This document shows positions 8,756 through 17,286 of a stretch of 64,000 bases of DNA, piece by piece. The position numbers and the translations under genes were made by a program. Under the pieces are notes generated by a model. The model did not search any database, had not been told where the DNA came from, and was given only the letters and a program-made list of their open reading frames with translations. The stretch is from Streptosporangium saharense (GTDB lineage: Bacteria; Actinomycetota; Actinomycetes; Streptosporangiales; Streptosporangiaceae). The stretch lies in contig NZ_JACHJP010000005.1 in assembly GCF_014203715.1 (NCBI RefSeq), positions 124,001 through 188,000 on the forward strand, written 5' to 3'. Every line of letters starts with the position of its first letter. Positions within the stretch are counted from its first letter, which is position 1.

Positions 8756-8772
8756 ACCTCTCAGTGAGAGGT
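8756..8772. promoter_or_regulatory. 17-base palindrome upstream of an MFS gene
   Basis: ACCTCTCA-G-TGAGAGGT is a perfect inverted repeat with 8-base arms, 56 bases before the MFS start and in the spacer shared with the YciI/sigma operon. A CTATCT at 8777-8782 could serve as a -10 element next to it. A repressor site is the likely role; no regulator gene adjoins it. Confidence 0.4.
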
Positions 8773-8827
8773 AACCCTATCTGTCACCTCCTCACCAACG
8801 GGACGCATCCACGAAGAGGAGCCCAAC

Positions 8828-10366
8828 ATGTCCGTCAGCAAGACGGAGGAGACCGAGCCAAGGGCGACAAGTCGCACCTGGATGGGGCTGGCGGTGCTGG
8901 CACTGCCCACGCTGCTGGTCGCCCTGGACATGAACGTGCTGTTCCTGGCGCTGCCGAGGCTGACCGCCGAGCTGGGTGCCGACAGCGTCGAACAGCTATG
9001 GATCACCGACGCCTACGGGTTCATGGTCGCCGGACTGGTGATCACGATGGGCACGCTCGGCGACAGGATCGGGCGGCGCAAACTGCTGCTGACCGGGGCG
9101 TTCGCGTTCGCGATCGCCTCGCTGGCCAGTGCCTACGCGCCCAACCCGACGGTGCTGATCGCGGCCAGGACGGTGCTGGGCATCGCGGGCGCGACGGTGA
9201 TGCCGTCCACGCTGGCGCTGATCACCAACATGTTCCGCGACGCCCAGGATCGCGGCAAGGCCATCGCCGTCTGGGCCACCTGCAACTTCACCGGCGCCGC
9301 GCTCGGCCCGGTGGTCGGTGGCATCCTGCTCGACCACTTCTGGTGGGGGTCGGTGTTCCTGATGGCCCTGCCGATCATGGTGGTCGTGCTCATCGCCGGG
9401 CCGCTGCTGCTGCCGGAGTTCCGTCCGCCGCAGGCGGGGAAGCTCGACCTCACCAGCGTGCTGCTGTCCATGCTGGCGATCCTGCCCGTCGTGTACGGCA
9501 TCAAGACCCTCGCCACCGGGAACGGCACGGCCACCGTGTCCGTCGTGGCGATCCTGGTCGGCCTGGTGTTCGCGATCGTCTTCGTCCGCCGTCAGCTCCA
9601 CCTGGACAACCCGCTGCTCGACCTGCGGCTGTTCACGCGGCGCTCGTTCGCCCTGGTGGTGCTCGCGCTCGCCCTCGCCGGGATCGTGATGGCCGGGGTC
9701 GGTCTGCTGGTCACCCAGTTCCTGCAGAGCGTGCTCGGCTACTCCCCGCTGACCTCCGCCCTGTGGTTCGCGCCCATGGGCCTGGCGGTCGCGGTCGGCA
9801 CGATGGTCACCCCGGCCTTCACCAAGTCGCTCAAGCCCAGCGTCGCCATCGCCGGTGGCCTGGCGGTCTCCACGATCGGCGCCGCCGTACTGATCGTGGT
9901 GAACTCCACGTGGGGGCCGGTGCCGGTCGTGATCGGCATCGCGATCCTCGCCGTGGGCACCGGGCCACTCTTCACGATCGGCACCGGGCTCGTCGTCGGC
10001 TCGGTCCCGCCGGAGCGGGCGGGTTCGGCGGCTGCCATGTCGGAGACCGCGAACTTCCTCGGCGGCGCGCTCGGCCTGGCCCTGCTCGGCACGATCGGCG
10101 CGGCCGTCTACCAGCACCAGATGGCCGGGGCCGTACCCGACGGAGTGCCCGAGGCGGCGGCCGACGCCGCACGCGAGACCGTCGCGGGGGCCACCTCCGT
10201 CGCGGCGAGCCTGCCCGCCGACCAGGCGACCGAGCTGCTGCGGCAGGCGCACAGCGCCTTCACCTCGGGCCTCAACACGGCCGGGGTGGTCTCCACCGTC
10301 ATCTTCGCCCTCTTCACCGTCCTCGCGGCGGTCTTCTTCCGCAGGGCGGGCGGTGAGGAGAGCTGA
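8828..10366 (+). CDS. MFS transporter, DHA2 (EmrB/QacA) drug-efflux family, 14 helices
   Basis: This 512-residue integral membrane protein has the DHA2 pattern. Helix 1 carries PTLLVALDMNVLFLALPRL (motif D1), motif A is GDRIGRRKLLL around residue 80, and motif C lies in FTGAALGPVVGGILL. About 14 hydrophobic segments end in a short charged tail. It probably exports cationic or lipophilic drugs in exchange for protons. ATG 8828 follows GAGGAG at eight bases. The promoter region contains a 17-base palindrome. It is monocistronic, with a strong hairpin just after the stop. Confidence 0.9.
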   Translation: MSVSKTEETEPRATSRTWMGLAVLALPTLLVALDMNVLFLALPRLTAELGADSVEQLWITDAYGFMVAGLVITMGTLGDRIGRRKLLLTGAFAFAIASLASAYAPNPTVLIAARTVLGIAGATVMPSTLALITNMFRDAQDRGKAIAVWATCNFTGAALGPVVGGILLDHFWWGSVFLMALPIMVVVLIAGPLLLPEFRPPQAGKLDLTSVLLSMLAILPVVYGIKTLATGNGTATVSVVAILVGLVFAIVFVRRQLHLDNPLLDLRLFTRRSFALVVLALALAGIVMAGVGLLVTQFLQSVLGYSPLTSALWFAPMGLAVAVGTMVTPAFTKSLKPSVAIAGGLAVSTIGAAVLIVVNSTWGPVPVVIGIAILAVGTGPLFTIGTGLVVGSVPPERAGSAAAMSETANFLGGALGLALLGTIGAAVYQHQMAGAVPDGVPEAAADAARETVAGATSVAASLPADQATELLRQAHSAFTSGLNTAGVVSTVIFALFTVLAAVFFRRAGGEES

Positions 10367-10378
10367 CCGTGACCCGGA

Positions 10379-10408
10379 CCCCGGTCCGCCGCGACGAGCG
10401 GACCGGGG
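10379..10408. terminator. Bidirectional hairpin terminator between MFS and acyltransferase genes
   Basis: CCCCGGTCCGC and GCGGACCGGGG form an 11-base stem with an 8-base loop; flanking CCCGG and CCGGG can extend it with a bulge. It lies between two convergent stops. There is no U tract, as is common in actinomycetes. Confidence 0.7.
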
Positions 10409-10422
10409 ACCCGGGAGCGTGC

Positions 10423-11592
10423 TCACACCTTCGCGTCCACCTGACCGCCACCTGACCTGGCGCGCCAGGTGCCGCCCGCGGTGCCGAAGCGGCGCATCAC
10501 GGGACGTTCGAACAGGCTGAACGTCAGCCACGACACGAAGAGCGTCACGCAGAACAGCAGCACACTGATGGCGAAGGCGGTCGGGGTCGGCCACGCCCCG
10601 CCCGCGCCGAGCAGGTCATGACCGGTGATCAGGACCAGCCGGTGCCACATGTAGAAGGCGAAGGACACCTCACCGAGCCACACCCACACCCGGCCCGACA
10701 GCCCGGTCCGCCTGCCGTCCCGGTCGGCGACGGCGCCGTTGGCGATGACCAGCCCGAGCGGGACGCACAGTGCCGCGACGAAGGCGTAGGTCGGCGGGAT
10801 CAGCGGGGTCAGCGCGTAGACGACCACGCTGAGCAGCACCGACCCCCGGTAGCCGAGGGGGATCCTCCTGCCGGTCAGCACCATCTGGGCCAGCAGGATG
10901 CCGAAGACGAAGTCCAGCATCCGCACCGGCGGGAAGTGGTAGATGAACCAGGTCTCCCACTCGGTCACCCCGAGGATCGGGTACGGCTGCTGCGCGGGCA
11001 GCAGGCCGGAGGCGAGCGGGACGAGGAAGATCACCACGACCACACCGGCCGCCCACCTCCACAGCCGCTCCGGCCTGATCCTGCGCACGAGGCCGAGCAG
11101 GAGAGGGAAGCACAGGTAGAAGAACGCCTCGCAGGAGAGCGACCACGCCACCGGGTTGACGCTGGTGATGGTCTGCGCCTGCGGGAAGAACGCCTGCAGC
11201 AGGAACAGGTTGCGTACGGCGTCGGCCAGGCCGACGGTGTTTCCCACCACCAGGGTGATGACGAGAAGCGCCGCGAGGAACGTCAGCAGGTGGTTCGGAT
11301 ATATCTTGAAGAAACGCCGCCGCCAGAATGTCCGGGGCGTGTCGTCGGAGCGCGCCGACCAGGTCAGCACGAATCCACTGAGGACGAAGAAGAAACCGAC
11401 GCCGGCTCCGCCGCCGAGGGCGAGCATTTTGAAGAGCGTCGGGTGTGAGGCTCCCGAGGCGAATATCCCCTCGACCATCACGTGCAGGGCGAAGACCATG
11501 GTTGCGGCGACGAATCGCATTCCCGTCAGCGAGGGAAGACGAGACGGAAGTCCGGTTGGGCGGGGTTCTGACTGGCGCGACGACTCGACCAT
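10423..11592 (-). CDS. Acyltransferase family 3 membrane protein
   Basis: This 389-residue protein has about 10 hydrophobic segments and the acyltransferase-3 signatures. The first helix is followed by the catalytic-type His (VFALHVMVEG), then GVGFFFVLSGFVLTWS, an RRRFFKIYPNH loop, and a late SFAFYMWH segment. Such enzymes O-acylate sugars, antibiotics or cell-surface polymers. ATG 11592 follows GGAG with nine bases between; a TTG 15 bases upstream is the alternative. A second, clearly related acyltransferase lies divergently at 12050, with P450 genes beyond it. Macrolide or glycan acylation is a reasonable guess but not shown. Confidence 0.88.
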   Translation of the reverse strand: MVESSRQSEPRPTGLPSRLPSLTGMRFVAATMVFALHVMVEGIFASGASHPTLFKMLALGGGAGVGFFFVLSGFVLTWSARSDDTPRTFWRRRFFKIYPNHLLTFLAALLVITLVVGNTVGLADAVRNLFLLQAFFPQAQTITSVNPVAWSLSCEAFFYLCFPLLLGLVRRIRPERLWRWAAGVVVVIFLVPLASGLLPAQQPYPILGVTEWETWFIYHFPPVRMLDFVFGILLAQMVLTGRRIPLGYRGSVLLSVVVYALTPLIPPTYAFVAALCVPLGLVIANGAVADRDGRRTGLSGRVWVWLGEVSFAFYMWHRLVLITGHDLLGAGGAWPTPTAFAISVLLFCVTLFVSWLTFSLFERPVMRRFGTAGGTWRARSGGGQVDAKV

Positions 11593-12049
11593 GTGGTGCG
11601 ACTCCAAACAGGGTTGGTGCGAACTCTCCGTGCCGTTCCCACGGCCGGGCGGGGTGTCTGAGTGCGTGTCCCTGGAGCCGGGTCACGGATGGTCGCGGGT
11701 CCTCCCGCGCGGGGGAGACGTCAGGTACGGCATGGCGGTGCCTCCTCTTTGCGTGGCTCTTTCCACGGCCGGGCTTTCAGCGGCCCGGCACGCTCGGCGT
11801 TGGCACCCGTCCCCGATCCGGGTCGTCCGGCGAAGAGCCGTCCTCACGGATATGTCGGAGCCGCTTCCGCGTTCTTGACGTCCGCCATCGTTCTTTTCGG
11901 CTTCACAGCATTTTCGAAGAAATCGGGCCGGAGAAGTTGTGGCACTGTCAAGGAACCGCGGTCGGCTCCGACCTTTGTGTGGGAGGAAATCTCCGCCGGG
12001 AGACCGGGGCACGCCCCCGGCCCGTCGACTTTCGGGAGAGTAACCGCCA
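11593..12049. other. 457-base spacer between divergent acyltransferase genes
   Basis: No credible gene on either strand. The right 150 bases are less GC-rich and should carry the promoter of the 12050 gene; TTGACG at 11875 could be a -35, but no good -10 follows. The word CCACGGCCGGGC occurs twice (11639 and 11764). I see no stable long hairpin. Confidence 0.4.
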
Positions 12050-13243
12050 ATGACCTCCACGCAGGAAGCAACCCCAGGAAACCTCTCTTCGCTGACTGGC
12101 CTGCGGGCCGTCGGCATGTTGTTCGTCTTCGTCGCCCACGGCGCCGCGGCCTCGGTCTTCGCGGACAAGGGCGTCGCCGCCGGTTACAACACCCTCATCG
12201 ACAACGGGGCCCTCGGCTTCCTCGCCGTCTCGTTCTTCTTCGTGCTCAGCGGGTTCGTGCTCACCTGGTCGGCCAGGCCGGGCGCGCGGCGTTTCTGGCG
12301 ACGGCGGCTGGTGCGTGTCTTCCCCAACCACCTGGTGGTGCTCGTCATCTCGGCCCTCATCTTCCTCGCGGCGGGGGAGACGATCAGGCTCGTCCCGGCG
12401 CTCGCCAACGTGTTCCTGGTGCAGAACTGGTGGCCGGACGCCGACCTGATGTACTACCAGCTCAACGGCCCCACCTGGACGCTCTCCGTGGAGCTGTTCT
12501 GCTACGCGGCCTTCCCGGTGCTGTTCATGCTGGTCAACCGGATCAGGCCGCAGCGGCTCTGGTTCTGGTGGGTGGGGGTCGGCGTGCTCGCCCTGGCCAT
12601 GCCGCTGCTGAGTGAACCGTTCCTGGCGGGCTACGGGCCGAGCAAGGTCTTCGGGGTCGGCTCGTGGCCGCAGCAGTGGTTCCTGTACTTCTTCCCGGTC
12701 GTCCGCTCGCTGGAGTTCGTGCTCGGGATGATCCTGTGCCGGATCGTCCAGACGGGCCGCTGGGTCCGCGTCCCGGTCGTGGTCTCCGCGCTCTGCGTGC
12801 TGGCCGTCTACGTCGCCCTGTACTTCCTGCCGCAGAACTTCGTCTTCGCCGCGCTCTATCCCATCCCGGTCGCCCTGCTCGTCGGCTCGGTCGCGACGGC
12901 CGACCTCGCGGGCCGTGCCAGGGTGATGAACAGCAGGTTCATGGTCAAACTCGGCGACCTGTCCTTCGCCTTCTACATCGTGCACATCCCGGTGCTGTTC
13001 TCGGTGCACGCCGCCTTCGCCGGGGAGTGGGTCGGATACGCCAACCACTACACCCGGACCCAGTGGAGCGTCCCCACCGGGATCGCCTTCCTCGTCGGCG
13101 TCTACCTGCTGTGCGTGCTCGCGGCCTGGGTCCTGCGGACCGCGGTCGAGATCCCGGCGATGCGCCGCTGGGGCGGACGCCGTACCCGAGGAACGCCGGA
13201 CCTGCCGCGGCCGAAGACCTCGGGGCCGCAGCTCCAAGCGTGA
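12050..13243 (+). CDS. Acyltransferase family 3 membrane protein
   Basis: The 397-residue protein is a paralogue of the divergent acyltransferase at 10423. It shares the first-helix His (FVFVAHGAAAS), an almost identical SFFFVLSGFVLTWSARPG segment, the RRRLVRVFPNH loop and FAFYIVHIPVL near the end, with about 10 helices overall. The C-terminal 25 residues are basic and Pro/Thr-rich. ATG 12050 follows GGGAG. The next gene, a P450, starts 35 bases downstream on the same strand, so the two are probably cotranscribed and may act on the same small molecule: oxidation by the P450, then acylation at the membrane. Confidence 0.88.
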   Translation: MTSTQEATPGNLSSLTGLRAVGMLFVFVAHGAAASVFADKGVAAGYNTLIDNGALGFLAVSFFFVLSGFVLTWSARPGARRFWRRRLVRVFPNHLVVLVISALIFLAAGETIRLVPALANVFLVQNWWPDADLMYYQLNGPTWTLSVELFCYAAFPVLFMLVNRIRPQRLWFWWVGVGVLALAMPLLSEPFLAGYGPSKVFGVGSWPQQWFLYFFPVVRSLEFVLGMILCRIVQTGRWVRVPVVVSALCVLAVYVALYFLPQNFVFAALYPIPVALLVGSVATADLAGRARVMNSRFMVKLGDLSFAFYIVHIPVLFSVHAAFAGEWVGYANHYTRTQWSVPTGIAFLVGVYLLCVLAAWVLRTAVEIPAMRRWGGRRTRGTPDLPRPKTSGPQLQA

Positions 13244-13278
13244 CCACCGTCGACCGTCACCCTTCCAGGAGAGTCCTG

Positions 13279-14481
13279 ATGACCGACGAGACCTATCCGA
13301 CGCTGTCCTATCCGATGCGGCGCACCTGCCCGTTCGAGCCGCCCCCCGGCTACGCCGAGCTGCGCGAGCGCCCGACGATCTCCAAGGTCGAGCTGCCGAC
13401 GGGCAGACTGGCCTGGGCGGTCACCCGCTACCGGGACGTCAGGGCGATGCTGACCGACCCGAGGTTCAGCTCGGACCTGCGCCACCCCGGCTTCCCCGTC
13501 CTGTACGAGCACCAGGTGCCCGCGCCCGGGTTCTCGACCTCGCTGATCGGCATGGACGCGCCGGAGCACACGCTCGCCAGGCGGGCCGTGGCCGGGGAAT
13601 TCACCGTCCAGCGGCTGCGCAGGCTGCGGCCCCGCATCCAGGAGATCGTCGACGAGCACGTCGAGCGGCTCCTTGAGGGGCCACGCCCGGTCGACCTGGT
13701 GCGGGCCTTCGCCGACCCGGTCCCGCTCATGGTGATCTGCGAGCTGATCGGCGTGCCGTACGCCGACCGTGAGTTCTTCCTCAAGATCTCCTCGACCGTG
13801 ATGAACGCGCCCTCGCCGGAGGAGGGCGCGCGGGCCATGGTCGAGCTGACGGACTATCTGGACGCGCTGGTCCGCGACAAGGAGCGCGAACCGACCGAGG
13901 ACGTGATCGGCAGGCTGGCGGCGAGGCCGGGGGAGCCGGGGGTCCCCGAGCACAAGGACCTCGTCGGGATGGCGTTCATGCTGCTGATGGCCGGGCACGA
14001 GACTCCCGCGAACATCATCGCGCTCGGCACCCTGCTGCTGCTCGAACACCCCGACCAGCTCGCCGAGCTGCGCGCCGACCCGGCGAGGACCCCGGCCGCC
14101 GTCGAGGAGCTGCTGCGCTACTTCACGATCGCCGAGATCGCCACCTCCCGGGTCGCGGTCGAGGACGTCGAGCTGGGCGGCGCCCTCATCAGGGCGGGGG
14201 AGGGCGCCCTGGCCCTCATCACCGGGGCGAACCGGGACCCGGACCAGTTCGCGGCGCCGGACGAGTTCGACATCCGGCGCGGCAACCACCACCACGTGGC
14301 CTTCGGCTTCGGCGGCCACCAGTGCCTCGGCCAGCACCTGGCGCGCCTTGAGCTGCAGATCGCCTTCGACACGCTGTTCGCGCGGATCCCCGGCCTGCGG
14401 CTCGCCGAGCCGGTCGAGGCGCTGCGCTTCAAGGACGAGGCCATCAACTACGGCGTGTTCGAGCTCCCGGTCACCTGGTGA
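13279..14481 (+). CDS. Cytochrome P450 (bacterial CYP105/107-like)
   Basis: The 400-residue soluble P450 has all the invariant elements. The I-helix oxygen motif AGHET is at residues 238-242, the K-helix ExxR is in VEELLRYF, and the heme ligand is Cys349 in FGFGGHQCLGQ. Its size and lack of a membrane anchor fit a soluble actinobacterial biosynthetic or xenobiotic enzyme, which would need separate ferredoxin and reductase; none is nearby. ATG 13279 follows AGGAGAG. It follows the acyltransferase gene by 35 bases and overlaps the end of the convergent AraC gene by 11 bases. A sister P450 is at 15753. Confidence 0.93.
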   Translation: MTDETYPTLSYPMRRTCPFEPPPGYAELRERPTISKVELPTGRLAWAVTRYRDVRAMLTDPRFSSDLRHPGFPVLYEHQVPAPGFSTSLIGMDAPEHTLARRAVAGEFTVQRLRRLRPRIQEIVDEHVERLLEGPRPVDLVRAFADPVPLMVICELIGVPYADREFFLKISSTVMNAPSPEEGARAMVELTDYLDALVRDKEREPTEDVIGRLAARPGEPGVPEHKDLVGMAFMLLMAGHETPANIIALGTLLLLEHPDQLAELRADPARTPAAVEELLRYFTIAEIATSRVAVEDVELGGALIRAGEGALALITGANRDPDQFAAPDEFDIRRGNHHHVAFGFGGHQCLGQHLARLELQIAFDTLFARIPGLRLAEPVEALRFKDEAINYGVFELPVTW

Positions 14482-15259
14482 GATCGCGCCGTACGAGCAG
14501 GCGGCGCAGCGCGGTCGGGGTGTGGCCCAGGTGCTCGCGGACGGTCCTGGTCAGGTGGGCCTGGTCGGCGAAGCCGAGGTCGGCGGCCAGGGCGGCGAGA
14601 TCGTCCCCCGCCTCCTCGACGTGCCGCAGCACCCTGCCGACCCGGACCCGGTTGCGGTAGCGGGTCAGCGAGACCCCCATCTGCCGGGAGAAGACCCGAC
14701 TCAGCCGGTACGGCGAGGCCCCCAGCAGGTCGGCCAGCGAGCAGAGCCCGGCGGCGTCGGGATGATCGGCGACGATCGCCTCACGGGCGGCGGCGACGAG
14801 TGCCCGGTCCGCGGGGCTCGGCGGGCGGCCGGGACGGTGCCCGGTGGCCGAGGCGACCAGCCCGAGCAGCTCCTCGGTGAGCGCGTAGTCGACATCGCCG
14901 CCCCGCGCCGCCGCGAGCAGCCGCCGGTGGGCCAGATCGACCCGGGCGTCCACGTAGACCGTCGCGCCGGTCCACGGCCCCTCCCAGAGGTCGGGGGAGA
15001 CGGTCACCGAGGTGCACAGGTCGCCGCCCGCGGGGTGGGCGAAGCGCTCCTCCTCACCCGGCGCCGCCAGGTAGGCCATCGTCGGGTCCAGGTCGGTGTC
15101 CACCCCGTCGACCCGCCTCCTGAACCTGCCACGCCGTACGAGAACGAGCCGGTGGGCCCTGTCGGCGTCGGGCTCCGACCAGCGGGTGTGGTGGGCGCGG
15201 CAGGTCACCGTGGACACGGTGAAGCGGGGGCGGACGGCGAGGGACACGGCGGACAGCAC
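14471..15259 (-). CDS. AraC family transcriptional regulator
   Basis: The 262-residue protein has a variable N-terminal cupin-like sensor region (about residues 1-110, with HTRWSEPDADRAHRLVLVRRG) and a C-terminal double helix-turn-helix (about 160-260). The latter has LCSLADLLGASPYRLSRVFSRQMG and the closing LAADLGFADQAHLTRTVREHLG. GTG 15259 is the first in-frame start, but its ribosome site is weak. It is divergent from a VOC-family gene, with an inverted repeat in the spacer, and convergent with a P450. It may control the VOC gene and possibly the P450/acyltransferase genes around it. Confidence 0.88.
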   Translation of the reverse strand: MLSAVSLAVRPRFTVSTVTCRAHHTRWSEPDADRAHRLVLVRRGRFRRRVDGVDTDLDPTMAYLAAPGEEERFAHPAGGDLCTSVTVSPDLWEGPWTGATVYVDARVDLAHRRLLAAARGGDVDYALTEELLGLVASATGHRPGRPPSPADRALVAAAREAIVADHPDAAGLCSLADLLGASPYRLSRVFSRQMGVSLTRYRNRVRVGRVLRHVEEAGDDLAALAADLGFADQAHLTRTVREHLGHTPTALRRLLVRRDLTR

Positions 15260-15291
15260 GGCTGGACACTACCCGCAAGAATCTTCAAGAC

Positions 15292-15322
15292 CGTAACCGC
15301 CGTATGGGCGAAGCTGGTTACG
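15292..15322. promoter_or_regulatory. Inverted repeat in the AraC/VOC spacer
   Basis: CGTAACC (15292-15298) and GGTTACG (15316-15322) are perfect 7-base arms 17 bases apart, between the AraC start and the VOC ribosome site. The position suits an AraC-type activator or autoregulatory site; binding is not shown. Confidence 0.4.
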
Positions 15323-15350
15323 CAAACGACGAACGACTTCAGGAGTCACG

Positions 15351-15710
15351 ATGACCGCTCTCGCGGCGCCCACCGCTATCATCCTCGACTGCGCCGACCC
15401 CGGGGCGCTCGCCGAGTTCTACCGCGAGGCCACCGGCTGGGAGCTCACCCACAGCGACGGCGATACCGCCTATCTCGGCGACGGCCCGATCCAGCTCGCC
15501 TTCCAGCGGGTCGAGGGCTACCGGGGACCCGGCTGGCCCGACGCGGCCAAGCACGCCCACCTGGACTTCAGGGTCGCCGACGTGGAGACCGCCACGAGGG
15601 AACTGCTGGCCCTCGGCGCCACGAAGCCCGACTTCCAGCCCGGTGGCGACGACTGGACGGTCCTGGCCGACCCCGAGGGGCACCTCCTCTGCATCAGCGC
15701 GGGTTCATGA
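15351..15710 (+). CDS. VOC family (glyoxalase/dioxygenase-fold) protein
   Basis: This short protein of 119 residues has the paired beta-alpha-beta modules of the vicinal oxygen chelate superfamily. It starts AIILDCADPGALAEFYREATGW, has HAHLDFRVADVETA in the middle and ends VLADPEGHLLCI. In family members the metal ligands are His/Glu at such positions; here DPEGH near the end is the best-kept motif. It could be a lyase, isomerase or drug-binding resistance protein. ATG 15351 follows AGGAG. It is divergent from the AraC regulator and convergent with the second P450 gene. Confidence 0.88.
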   Translation: MTALAAPTAIILDCADPGALAEFYREATGWELTHSDGDTAYLGDGPIQLAFQRVEGYRGPGWPDAAKHAHLDFRVADVETATRELLALGATKPDFQPGGDDWTVLADPEGHLLCISAGS

Positions 15711-15752
15711 GCTGCTCGCGCTCACGCCGGATCTGGAAGTTCATCGACGCGT

Positions 15753-16934
15753 TCACCAGGTGACGGGCAGCTCCCGCACGCCGTAGATCACCGAGTCGGC
15801 CCGCAGGTCGAGTTCCTCGACAGGCCGGTCGAGGGCGAGGCCGGGGAAGCGGGCGAACAGCCGGGAGAGCGCCACCTCAAGCTCGATCCTGGCCAGGTTC
15901 TGGCCGAGACACTGGTGTGGACCGAACCCGAACGCGACGTGGAACTTCGGATCACGCCGCAGGTCCAGCCGGTCGGGCTCGGGGAAGGCGCGCTCGTCCC
16001 TGTTGGCCGACAGCAGCGACATCACCACCCCGTCGCCCGCCCGCACGCTCACCCCGCCCACCTCAAGCGGCGCCAGCGCCATCCGCGCCATGGGCCCCTG
16101 CGTGATCGTCAGGAACCTCAGCAGCTCGGCGACCGCGGAACGGGCGAGCGCCGGGTCGGCACGCAACTCGGCGAGCTGGTCGGGATGGCTCAGCAGGGTC
16201 AGCACGCTCAACGCCAGCACGTTCGCGGTGGTCTCGTGCCCGGCGATCAGGAGCACCCGCGCCATGCCGAGCGCCTCGTCGTAGTCGAGCTCCCCATGAC
16301 CGACCCGCGCCGCGAGCCTGCTGAGCAGGTCGTCCTTCGGCTCACGCATCTTGTCGGTCAGGAGCCGGTCGAGATAGACGGCGATCTCGGCGAAGGCGGG
16401 CCCCGCGACCTCGGGTGGGTTGGAGGAGAGGATGGCCGCGCTGCGCGTCTGGAAGAAGTCGTGGTCACCGTACGGCACGCCGAGGAGCCCGCAGATCACC
16501 AGCGTCGGCACCGGCAGGGCGAAGCGCCGTACCAGATCGGCGGGGCCGCCACCCTTCTCCAGGTCGTCGAGCAGGCCGTCGACCACGCCCTCGATCGTCG
16601 GCCGCATCGCCTCGACCCGAGGGACGCTGAACTCGGAGGTCAGCATGCGCCGCAGCCGCCCGTGCTCGGGGTCGTCCATCCGGGTGAAGGACAGCTCGCC
16701 CGGTTTCGCCCCGGGAAGCAACTGGGGGAAACCGTCGCGCCTGTCGTCGGCGCTGATGCGCGGATCGGCCAGCACCGCCCGGACATCGGCGTGACGGCTC
16801 AGCACCCAATGATCTTTACCGTCGGCGAAGCGGATGCGGCAGGGCGGCTCCCCACGAAGCTCGGCGAGCTCCGCGGGGGTGCCGGACGGGTCCGGTCGGT
16901 GCATGGGAAACGTACGTTCGGCGGGCTGGTCCAT
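15753..16934 (-). CDS. Cytochrome P450 (bacterial CYP105/107-like)
   Basis: The 393-residue P450 resembles the one at 13279 in length and in the ends of the proteins (both stop at ELPVTW). It has AGHETTAN in the I helix, AELLRFL containing the ExxR site, and heme ligand Cys342 in FGFGPHQCLGQ. It differs enough to have a distinct substrate. ATG 16934 follows AGGAAGGGG. It is monocistronic; no redox partner is close. With the sister P450 and the two acyltransferases it makes up an oxidation/acylation locus without a visible scaffold-building enzyme. Confidence 0.93.
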   Translation of the reverse strand: MDQPAERTFPMHRPDPSGTPAELAELRGEPPCRIRFADGKDHWVLSRHADVRAVLADPRISADDRRDGFPQLLPGAKPGELSFTRMDDPEHGRLRRMLTSEFSVPRVEAMRPTIEGVVDGLLDDLEKGGGPADLVRRFALPVPTLVICGLLGVPYGDHDFFQTRSAAILSSNPPEVAGPAFAEIAVYLDRLLTDKMREPKDDLLSRLAARVGHGELDYDEALGMARVLLIAGHETTANVLALSVLTLLSHPDQLAELRADPALARSAVAELLRFLTITQGPMARMALAPLEVGGVSVRAGDGVVMSLLSANRDERAFPEPDRLDLRRDPKFHVAFGFGPHQCLGQNLARIELEVALSRLFARFPGLALDRPVEELDLRADSVIYGVRELPVTW

Positions 16935-17286
16935 GGTGCCCCTTCCTCACAGGCGGGAGGCCGGATCCGGGCGTCAGTCAACCGGCTCGAATCATATGCA
17001 GCCGGTAATGCCTGGAGAAGAGGTGAAAAAAACAGAGCATTTTCCAATAAATACCCTTGAAGAACGCGACCTTTCTGCTCTCCACCTGTTTTGCCACGCA
17101 CCGTACGACCGCGCGGGTCTTCTGGCGTGCTGTACGGCTGCGCGGACCTTCAGGCGTGCTGTACGGCTGGGCGGATCTTCTGGTTGCCGTACGGCCGGGC
17201 GCGGCATGGGGCGCCCGGATCGCGCTCAGCCGACCGAGCGGAGCACCGTCACGCTCACGACCGTCGCGAGACCCCTGGTCGATGGG
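16935..17286. other. 352-base non-coding stretch with AT-rich island and tandem repeat
   Basis: No gene on either strand. Bases about 17020-17095 are unusually AT-rich for this chromosome and may hold the P450 promoter or be a rearrangement scar. A 29-base tandem repeat follows immediately. Downstream lies a truncated gene, which supports a history of deletion here. Confidence 0.5.
17103..17201. repeat. 29-base tandem repeat, about 3.4 copies
   Basis: Units begin at 17103, 17132, 17161 and 17189 (partial). The shared pattern is GTACGRCYGSGCGG, then RYCTTCWGG, then a variable end of 5-6 bases; the third copy lacks one base. It lies between a P450 gene and a gene remnant, outside any reading frame I accept. 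Confidence 0.75.

Noticed and set aside
11593-12049. Frames between the two acyltransferases
   Set aside because: All are GC-bias frames with no ribosome site or domain.
17103-17201. A CRISPR array
   Set aside because: The 29-base units are directly adjacent with no unique spacers, and no cas gene is near.
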